Positions 1 to 5,731 of a DNA stretch of 7,767 nucleotides are shown here, piece by piece. A program made the translations under genes and the position numbers. The notes below the pieces were generated by a model. That model did not search any database, was not told the origin of the DNA, and saw nothing but the letters and a program-made list of their open reading frames with translations. Each line of letters opens with the position of its first letter. Position 1 is the stretch's first letter. The stretch comes from Sulfurimonas sp. (GTDB taxonomy: Bacteria; Campylobacterota; Campylobacteria; Campylobacterales; Sulfurimonadaceae): the NCBI GenBank assembly GCA_024762745.1, contig JANTGV010000044.1:1-7767 (forward strand), given 5' to 3'.

Positions 1-719
1 CTTGGTGTATAGATACAGCGCTTTTAGCGTCACATGAAAGTCCACTCAATCTAACTTTACTAAAATCTTTTGCAAAAAATGTAGATATTGATATATCTTG
101 TTTCGAGTTTTCCAATCTTGACGATGCTAAAGTAAATTTTGCCATTGAGTATAAACAATTGCCTAAATATTTAGGAGAGTCCATTGTTGCTGCACTGCAA
201 GAAGAGAAAATTTGTACGTTTAACTATATAAAACCCAAATCAAATACTCTAAGAAAAGTTGATCCTGTTAAGCTCTATACTGAACAAAGCCGTTGGTACC
301 TCATAGCCAGAGATTATAAAGATGATAAAGTTAAAACATTTTTACTCTCAAATATACAAAATTTTAAAGTAACTGATGAAGACATTTCACTCACACAGGC
401 TATGTTGGATGAAGCAGAAGCCATAAAAAGTGTATGGTCAAGTGGTCTAGGTGAAAAAATTTTAGTCAAACTTTATGTGAAGCCTGAAGCATCATCTTAT
501 GTAGTGGATGTGAAACTACACCATACCCAAGAGATTATAGACAGACACTATGATGGTGGGCTAGAGGTACATTGTACCATCACCCATAAACTAGAGATAC
601 TTCCTACCATCAAAAGCTGGTTGCCACATGTGCATATCATTGAACCTAAGTGGTTAAGGGAAGATATGATGAGGGATTTGGAGCTTTATAAAGATGAAGA
701 TTGGAAAATGGACATATAG
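1..719 (+). CDS. WYL-domain transcriptional regulator, 3' part (5' end outside window)
   Basis: This is the C-terminal part of a WYL-family regulator, a class of DNA-binding proteins whose WYL domain senses a ligand, often a nucleotide or nucleic acid. The frame is open from base 3 (first full codon) to TAG at 717-719, so a TTG or internal start near 159 is not the real start; the N-terminal helix-turn-helix lies left of the window. The name-giving Trp-Tyr-Leu is at 294-302 inside SRWYLIARD, after a typical strand ending in PVKLYTEQ. The C-terminal WCX-like part follows (GGLEVHCTITHKLEILPTI, then a VHIIEPKWLREDMM segment typical of the family end). It reads in the same direction as cas9 and ends 53 bp before it. 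WYL proteins are recurrent neighbours and regulators of CRISPR-Cas loci, so control of cas9 is plausible but inferred; it could equally be an unrelated neighbour. The family call is firm, the target is unknown. Confidence 0.88.
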   Translation, partial: WCIDTALLASHESPLNLTLLKSFAKNVDIDISCFEFSNLDDAKVNFAIEYKQLPKYLGESIVAALQEEKICTFNYIKPKSNTLRKVDPVKLYTEQSRWYLIARDYKDDKVKTFLLSNIQNFKVTDEDISLTQAMLDEAEAIKSVWSSGLGEKILVKLYVKPEASSYVVDVKLHHTQEIIDRHYDGGLEVHCTITHKLEILPTIKSWLPHVHIIEPKWLREDMMRDLELYKDEDWKMDI

Positions 720-748
720 TTGTCTATTTTGTTGTGGTATCATATTAT
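720..748 (+). promoter_or_regulatory. Candidate cas9 promoter
   Basis: TTGTCT (720-725) and TATTAT (743-748) are separated by 17 bp, a sigma70-type spacing with four of six matches to the -35 consensus. An overlapping alternative is an extended -10, TGGTATCAT (735-743), one base from the TGnTATAAT consensus. Either would start transcription shortly before the cas9 ribosome binding site. The -35 begins right after the WYL stop codon, so readthrough from that gene is also possible. Confidence 0.5.
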
Positions 749-763
749 TAATGAATGAATTTT

Positions 764-769
764 GGGGGA
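764..769 (+). promoter_or_regulatory. Ribosome binding site deciding the cas9 start
   Basis: A purine run GGGGGA lies 3 bp before ATG 773. The in-frame ATG at 755 has no purine-rich site before it (the upstream bases are TTATTA-like). The protein from 773 begins MNKKVLGLDIG, where Cas9 proteins usually begin, with the RuvC-I Asp at residue 9. The spacing is shorter than ideal. Confidence 0.65.
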
Positions 770-772
770 ATT

Positions 773-3700
773 ATGAATAAAAAAGTTTTAGGTTTAGATA
801 TAGGATCAAATAGTATTGGGTATGCATTAATAGAATTAGAAGAAAAAAATAATCAAATAATTTTCAATGAATTAATTAGCAATAGCATTATTTTTTCTGA
901 ACCAAATACAGCAGAAGAGAGAAGAGAAGGAAGAAGTTCACGTAGAAATAATGGACGGAAAAGTGCAAGAAAAAAGTATGCAAGAAAAGTATTTCATAAA
1001 TATAACATTGCACATAAGGATTTTATTGATAACCCTACACAGTATATGAATGGATTAAATATTCAAGATTTGGATGTTTATGGGTTACGAGAAAGGGCTG
1101 TTAGTGGAAAAAGTTTAACAAAAGATGAGTTTTTATTTGCAAGTTATTCTATTTTAACAGATAGAGGTTACAACAATATGTTCTCTGTGTCTAAAGAAGA
1201 TGGGGTAATAAATGATGCTGTTTTGAAAAACAGAGAAAAATTTGAATCAGGTCAATATACGTTACCCTCAATGGTTTTGACAGAAGAACGAAACGAGTTA
1301 AATCATGCATATCAAAATATAGCTATTCGTAATAAAAAAGATGATTATCGAAACTCATTAGATAGAGAGATGCATAAAGAGGAGTTTAGAAAGGTCGTTT
1401 TATCACAAGCTAATAATAGATTACTATTTGAATCTAAAGTGAGTTGTGAAAAATTTATGACTGAATTACTTTCAGAAAACATTGTTAATGCTCCATTCTA
1501 TCAACGACCACTAAAAAGTTTTGAAAATATGGTTGAGTATTGTACTTTTTACGATAAGTATAACCCTAAAGGCTCATATAAGCGTGTACCATTATCTAAT
1601 ATAGAGAACATAGAACTAACTTTACGACAAAAAATAGACAATTATGAAATTGTAAACAATAAGTCTGGTGAAGTAAAGTTCAGTAGAGAGATGTTATCGA
1701 TTGAAGAGTTAGACAAAATCATTTATTTTTGGCTAAATAGCCCATCATCAAATGAGATAAATGCAAAAAATATTTTTAAATCAGCAGGATTCAAAGATTT
1801 AATTTTACACATACCTGAAAATTCTAGTCAAGTGATTTTAAATATTCAAGCTCATAGAAATATATTAAAGATTTTAAAAGAGTATAAGATTGATTTTGAA
1901 GGTAAAGATAAGGCTTTTTATAATGATGTATTGTTAGAGTTGTATCATTATAAAAATGCCACTTCAAGAGTTGAGCATATTATTAAGAAAATTAACAAAC
2001 ATGATATGACTTTAGATGAAAATTTTGTTAAGACGATGGCAAAACTTGAAAATATGGATGGGTTTGCCTCTTTCTCTTTGGAGTTTACATCTGAAGTTTT
2101 AGAGAAGATGAAAAAAGAGGAGAAAACACACCATGATGCATTAGAGAGTTTAGGTTTTTATAGTAAATATGTTGGTATGCCTACTTATGATTATTTGCCA
2201 CCACTAGAACCTACAAAAGCTGATATAGAGTGGTTAGAGAAAAATTTAAACTATTTTAAGTCAGAACATCTCTTCTATCAACCCATAATGTCACCTAAAG
2301 TAAAACGTGTTCTTGCCGTATTGAGAAAATTAATTAATGAGATAATTAAAACATATGGAAAAATAGATGAGATACGAATTGAAACAGCTAAAGAGATGAA
2401 CTCTCAAAGTGAAAAAGATAAGATAAATGAGAGTCAAAAAAAAGCTAAAGGTAAAAACACAGAAGCAGTTAAATTTTTAAAAGATAATAAGATTGCTGAA
2501 TCAGGAAAAAATATTGAAATAGCCAAACTTTTTAAAGAACAAAATGCAAAATGTTTTTATTCAGGAGAGCCAATAACAAAAGATGATGCTTTTAATGAGG
2601 AAAAAGTAGAAAGAGAACATTTTATTCCAAGGTCTAAAATTTGGATTAACGCTTTTAAAAATAAAATTTTAGTTAAGAAAAAATACAATCAAAATAAATC
2701 AGACAAACATCCTATTGAGTATTTGAAGTCTATAGGAGAATGGGAGAGTTTTAAAGGAAGAGTAAAAGACTCTTCTTTAGATGTTCGGAAAAAAGAGTGG
2801 TTAACAAATGAAGAGCGTATAAACTCTGTTATGAACAAAGAGCATTGGCAAGAGAGTTATCTTAATGATACGAGGTCAGCAACGCGAACCATACAGAAGT
2901 ATTTAAATCATTATCTTTACCCTTCAAAAACAGATTATGGTAAAGGTGAAAAAAGAAGTATCTTTTCTGTGTCAGGTAGAGCCATTAGTGAGTTAAAATA
3001 TATGTGGGGTATTCATGCAGTTATGCCTAAAGACAGCAACGATAAAAAAGATAGAAATACAAATTATCATCATACATTAGATGCTTTTACTATTGCTCTG
3101 TGTTCTTCTGCTGCTATTAATGCTTTGCATGGTTATTTTAAGAAAAAAGAGAATAAATTTAAAACAAAAGCTATGAAAGAAAATCTTGAAAAAGAGCTAC
3201 CTGTTAATGTAGAGGGGGTAAATGTAGTCGAGCATTTAAAAGACTTAGTTAAAAAGTATGAAACCAATCAAAAGTATGTTGTTCCTTACAATAAAAGAAA
3301 AACCAATATGAAAGGTTTTAAAGATGGAAATAAGAAACTCTATGTAACTAAAAACCCTAAAAATCACGAAGAAGAGATATTGGCAGAGATGGAAAAAGTC
3401 TCTATAGATAGTTCTATATTATTTAAAAAAGATGGTCTAAAGCAAAAAGATAGAAGTGACGATGAGGTAAAAAAATACATAACATCAATTCAAGAGAGGC
3501 TTAATGTTCAAAAGCAGAAAAATATAATAAAAGCTATAGAGGTTTATGTCAATAAACTGTTGGAACTTAGGGCAACCATTAAAGTGTTAGAGAAAGAGAT
3601 TAAAGTTTTAGACAAAAAACGTAAAACAGGTAAAAAATATCAAGCCTATAATGAATCTATTAAAGAAGAGATAACCCCTTTAGTGGATAATAAAAAACAA

Positions 3701-4327
3701 GTACAAAAAGCAATGAATGAGTTAAGATGTACTTTTAAAGTTAAAAATGGAAAAGAGCAGATTGTTAGAACTCTAAATCTTAAGAAAGTTAAGATTGAAA
3801 AGAGTAAAGCTGATGCTATTATTTTTCATCAACGAAAAGAAAACACCATTGAAAGATTAGGTTTAGATAACTATAAAAAAGCATTAGAAGAGAAAGAACC
3901 TTTTGTTATTAAAGAGAATGAATCAACACTTTATGTTGAGCTTTTTAATACTCAAAAGAGAGGACAAGCTGTAGGGTTAAACTATTTTAGTTCTATTTCA
4001 AATAATATTGAATCTAAATTTAATAGTCGCTATAGAGATGAAGTAGACAGTAATACTGTAGCAGATTTAGTATTGTATAAAAATGACCTTATTAAAGTTG
4101 TTGATATAAAAAAAGATACGGTTGATTATTATGTTTTTAATGGTGGAGGTGACGTATCAGAAACTAATAATACATTAACCATAAAAAATATTAATTTGAA
4201 TAGCTTTTTTAAGATGAATAAAAAAGGAGAGCTACAAGAGAAAAAAGAAGGTAAAGTTACACCCAATAAAAACACTATAGTCTTTAAAGTAAAAATAGAT
4301 ATTTTTGGAAATATAAAAGAGGATTAA
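773..4327 (+). CDS. cas9: CRISPR-associated endonuclease Cas9, type II-C (1184 aa)
   Basis: Cas9 is the RNA-guided DNA nuclease of type II systems; with crRNA:tracrRNA it cuts both strands of a PAM-flanked protospacer. Motifs in order: RuvC-I VLGLDIGSNSIGYALI with catalytic D9; an Arg/Lys-rich bridge helix about 47-76; the REC lobe, including FYQRPLKS near 242; RuvC-II IRIETAKEM with E537; HNH from CFYSGEPI (594) through EREHFIPRS, with H616 as general base and N630 and N639 matching SpCas9 N854 and N863; RuvC-III NYHHTLDAF with H767 and D770; then a WED/PAM-interacting part with a KNDLIKVV strand near 1103. Two oddities: residue 615 is Glu where Cas9 usually has Asp before the HNH His, and residues about 895-985 form a highly charged, predicted helical segment that helps make this longer than the usual II-C enzyme of about 1000-1100 aa. 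All catalytic positions are present, so it is probably active; the PAM cannot be read from the sequence. Confidence 0.97.
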   Translation: MNKKVLGLDIGSNSIGYALIELEEKNNQIIFNELISNSIIFSEPNTAEERREGRSSRRNNGRKSARKKYARKVFHKYNIAHKDFIDNPTQYMNGLNIQDLDVYGLRERAVSGKSLTKDEFLFASYSILTDRGYNNMFSVSKEDGVINDAVLKNREKFESGQYTLPSMVLTEERNELNHAYQNIAIRNKKDDYRNSLDREMHKEEFRKVVLSQANNRLLFESKVSCEKFMTELLSENIVNAPFYQRPLKSFENMVEYCTFYDKYNPKGSYKRVPLSNIENIELTLRQKIDNYEIVNNKSGEVKFSREMLSIEELDKIIYFWLNSPSSNEINAKNIFKSAGFKDLILHIPENSSQVILNIQAHRNILKILKEYKIDFEGKDKAFYNDVLLELYHYKNATSRVEHIIKKINKHDMTLDENFVKTMAKLENMDGFASFSLEFTSEVLEKMKKEEKTHHDALESLGFYSKYVGMPTYDYLPPLEPTKADIEWLEKNLNYFKSEHLFYQPIMSPKVKRVLAVLRKLINEIIKTYGKIDEIRIETAKEMNSQSEKDKINESQKKAKGKNTEAVKFLKDNKIAESGKNIEIAKLFKEQNAKCFYSGEPITKDDAFNEEKVEREHFIPRSKIWINAFKNKILVKKKYNQNKSDKHPIEYLKSIGEWESFKGRVKDSSLDVRKKEWLTNEERINSVMNKEHWQESYLNDTRSATRTIQKYLNHYLYPSKTDYGKGEKRSIFSVSGRAISELKYMWGIHAVMPKDSNDKKDRNTNYHHTLDAFTIALCSSAAINALHGYFKKKENKFKTKAMKENLEKELPVNVEGVNVVEHLKDLVKKYETNQKYVVPYNKRKTNMKGFKDGNKKLYVTKNPKNHEEEILAEMEKVSIDSSILFKKDGLKQKDRSDDEVKKYITSIQERLNVQKQKNIIKAIEVYVNKLLELRATIKVLEKEIKVLDKKRKTGKKYQAYNESIKEEITPLVDNKKQVQKAMNELRCTFKVKNGKEQIVRTLNLKKVKIEKSKADAIIFHQRKENTIERLGLDNYKKALEEKEPFVIKENESTLYVELFNTQKRGQAVGLNYFSSISNNIESKFNSRYRDEVDSNTVADLVLYKNDLIKVVDIKKDTVDYYVFNGGGDVSETNNTLTIKNINLNSFFKMNKKGELQEKKEGKVTPNKNTIVFKVKIDIFGNIKED

Positions 4328-4350
4328 GTGAAATGAAATATAAGAATTAC

Positions 4351-4356
4351 TATAAT
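4351..4356 (+). promoter_or_regulatory. -10 box of the tracrRNA promoter
   Basis: A perfect TATAAT sits 23 bp after the cas9 stop codon and would start transcription near A4363, just before the anti-repeat. I see no convincing -35 (GTGAAA at 17 bp spacing), which is common in AT-rich Campylobacterota promoters. No terminator separates it from cas1, so it probably also feeds cas1-cas2. Confidence 0.65.
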
Positions 4357-4362
4357 CATTCT

Positions 4363-4450
4363 ATGTCAAATGGGGATTTGACAGCTTTGGTTAAAGCAAG
4401 AGGCGTTTTCCCGAGCCTCACGAGTTTTATACTCTAATTCGGGATGCTTC
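4363..4450 (+). ncRNA. tracrRNA: tracrRNA
   Basis: This RNA pairs with the crRNA repeat and anchors it in Cas9. The anti-repeat is visible: 4366-4381 matches 16 bases of the repeat exactly and 4389-4396 (GGTTAAAG) matches 8 more, so on the minus-strand crRNA they give 16-bp and 8-bp helices around a 5x7 internal loop. Next comes hairpin 1, GAGGC (4400-4404) with GCCTC (4415-4419), and hairpin 2, GAGT (4422-4425) with ACTC (4431-4434). The loop bases TCCCGA (4409-4414) can pair with TCGGGA (4439-4444), giving a pseudoknot with the same order of elements as the CjCas9 tracrRNA. The 5' end follows from the TATAAT at 4351. The 3' end is uncertain: no T-run follows, and the sequence runs directly into the cas1 start codon. 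Identity and strand are strongly supported; the ends are inferred. Confidence 0.9.
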
Positions 4451-4451
4451 T

Positions 4452-5333
4452 ATGTCATTCAAACAAATTTTCATTAAAAATAAATCGTATTTAAGTTACA
4501 GAAATAATGCTATGTCTGTTAAAAATGAGTTTGTAGATACCACGGTATCTCTTGATGATATTGATATGCTTCTTGTAGAAAATCAACAAACGACCATTAC
4601 TTCTGCCTTGTTATCAAATATGGCTAAAGCCAATATAGCCGTTGTATTTGTAGATGATAAGTTTATTCCTTCAGCCATATGTACTGGACTTTACAAAAAT
4701 AGTCGTGTAAGTAAAATTCAAAAAGCACAAATAGCAGTAAGTAAGCCAAGACTAAACCGTTTGTGGAAAGAGATAGTGATTTCTAAAATACTTAATCAAG
4801 CAGAGGTTGTAAGTAGTATTAAAGATGATGAACATCTTTATAAACTCATTAAAAGAGTACACTCAGGAGACAAAGGAAACATAGAGGCTGTAGCTGCTGC
4901 ATACTATTTTAAAACCTTATTTGATAAAGGTTTTTGTAGAAGTCATGAATTTGACACACGTAATGTAGCCTTAAATTATGGCTATAGTGTCATAAGAAGC
5001 TCTATCGTACGGCATATCGTGGCGTTTGGGTTAAATCCAACATTTGGTATTTGGCACTCTAGTGAGCTGAATGCTTATAATCTAGCAGATGATTTGCTAG
5101 AGCCTTTTAGACCCATAGTAGACAGCTACGTGTTGCATAATGTAAAAAAAGAGAGCATGTTTAGTTCAGAGATTAAGCAACGATTAGTTGGTCTACTCTA
5201 TGCAAGGGTCATAAGTAATGATGGGAAAAAGATTTTGGTTAACGATGCCATTAAAAGTATGGTCTCTTCCTATCAGTCTTACTGTTTAGGTAAAAGAGAC
5301 GAGGTAGAGCTGTTTTTCTTGGAAAAGAGATGA
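4452..5333 (+). CDS. cas1: CRISPR-associated integrase Cas1, type II (293 aa)
   Basis: Cas1 is the metal-dependent integrase that, in a complex with Cas2, inserts new spacers next to the leader. The length is typical for type II Cas1. The three catalytic positions are visible: E145 in GNIEAVAAAYYF, H202 in GIWHSSELNAYN, and E217 in LADDLLEPFRP, spaced as in S. pyogenes Cas1 (E149, H205, E220). The N-terminal beta domain includes DIDMLLVENQQTTITSALL. The start at 4452 gives MSFKQIFIKN, a normal Cas1 beginning. The only Shine-Dalgarno-like bases are GGGA at 4441-4444, which are also part of the predicted tracrRNA pseudoknot. There is no promoter of its own between tracrRNA and cas1, so it is probably expressed from the tracrRNA promoter or by readthrough from cas9. 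The stop overlaps the cas2 start by four bases. Confidence 0.97.
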   Translation: MSFKQIFIKNKSYLSYRNNAMSVKNEFVDTTVSLDDIDMLLVENQQTTITSALLSNMAKANIAVVFVDDKFIPSAICTGLYKNSRVSKIQKAQIAVSKPRLNRLWKEIVISKILNQAEVVSSIKDDEHLYKLIKRVHSGDKGNIEAVAAAYYFKTLFDKGFCRSHEFDTRNVALNYGYSVIRSSIVRHIVAFGLNPTFGIWHSSELNAYNLADDLLEPFRPIVDSYVLHNVKKESMFSSEIKQRLVGLLYARVISNDGKKILVNDAIKSMVSSYQSYCLGKRDEVELFFLEKR

Positions 5334-5683
5334 GAGATATTAACGATGCACTAAGTGGGTACAGAAAAATGGTTTTGTTTGTAATGTTTGACATCTCTAC
5401 GGAGACAAAAAAAGATTTGGATAAGTATAGAAAGTTTAGAAAAAAGTTATTAGACTCAGGTTTTATTATGTTTCAGTATTCTATTTATGTACGTTTTTGC
5501 AGAAGTTTAGCCATAGCACAAAAATATGAGAAACAATTAGAAGCTAATTCACCCAATAATGGATCAATAAGAATCATGAAAATTACAGAAAGTCAGTATA
5601 GTAATATGATAACCATTGAGAATTATCATGAAAAAATAGATGAAAAAGTAGATGAAACGAAGCAGACTGTAATGGTTTTTTAG
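5330..5683 (+). CDS. cas2: CRISPR-associated protein Cas2, type II (117 aa)
   Basis: Cas2 is the small ferredoxin-fold dimer that bridges two Cas1 dimers during spacer acquisition; its nuclease activity is not needed for that. The first strand VLFVMFDIST carries the conserved Asp (D21), followed by KYRKFRKKLLDSGFIMFQYSIYVR, typical of type II Cas2, and a later ITESQYSNMITIENY strand. The start at 5330 overlaps the cas1 stop as ATGA, giving translational coupling, with GGAAAAGAG just before it. The SGYRKM stretch before the first strand matches the usual type II Cas2 N-terminus, so the longer start is preferred over Met14. The last 15 or so residues (EKIDEKVDETKQTVMVF) are a charged tail. It is the last cas gene; no csn2 or cas4 follows, which fits subtype II-C. 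Confidence 0.96.
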   Translation: MRDINDALSGYRKMVLFVMFDISTETKKDLDKYRKFRKKLLDSGFIMFQYSIYVRFCRSLAIAQKYEKQLEANSPNNGSIRIMKITESQYSNMITIENYHEKIDEKVDETKQTVMVF

Positions 5684-5693
5684 TATTAAAAGC

Positions 5694-5726
5694 TCTCTAA
5701 AGCCCTAAAAATAAGGGTTATAGAGA
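5694..5726. terminator. Terminator-like hairpin between cas2 and the array
   Basis: Bases 5694-5706 pair with 5714-5726 around a 7-base loop, 13 positions with one A-A mismatch and one G-T. It sits where the cas operon and the minus-strand array transcript meet. On the minus strand the stem is followed by GCTTTTAATAC, a modest U-tract suited to ending the pre-crRNA; on the plus strand no U-tract follows, although the G-U pair makes the stem better in that direction. It may act both ways. Confidence 0.55.
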
Positions 5727-5731
5727 AGTGT

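Noticed and set aside
159..719. A complete 186-residue gene starting at TTG 159
   Set aside because: The frame is open upstream to the window edge and encodes residues that continue the protein, so the real start lies outside the window.
740..754. Imperfect inverted repeat TCAT/ATGA before cas9 as a WYL operator
   Set aside because: Four-base arms in AT-rich DNA are expected by chance.
755..772. cas9 start at ATG 755, adding six residues (MNFGGI)
   Set aside because: No ribosome binding site precedes 755, and the GGGGGA run fits ATG 773, where Cas9 proteins normally begin.
4328..4362. A long-form tracrRNA acting as a natural single guide on the cas9 promoter, as in S. pyogenes
   Set aside because: The stretch before the anti-repeat has no CTTTAACC-like segment to pair with it and I saw no clear match to 720-772.
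4333..4437. A 34-codon ORF (MKYKNYYNHSMSNG...) after cas9 with GAGGA upstream
   Set aside because: It overlaps the tracrRNA almost entirely; its codons are explained by the anti-repeat and hairpins, so it is probably chance, though GAGGA at 4319-4323 could allow some translation on cas9 readthrough RNA.
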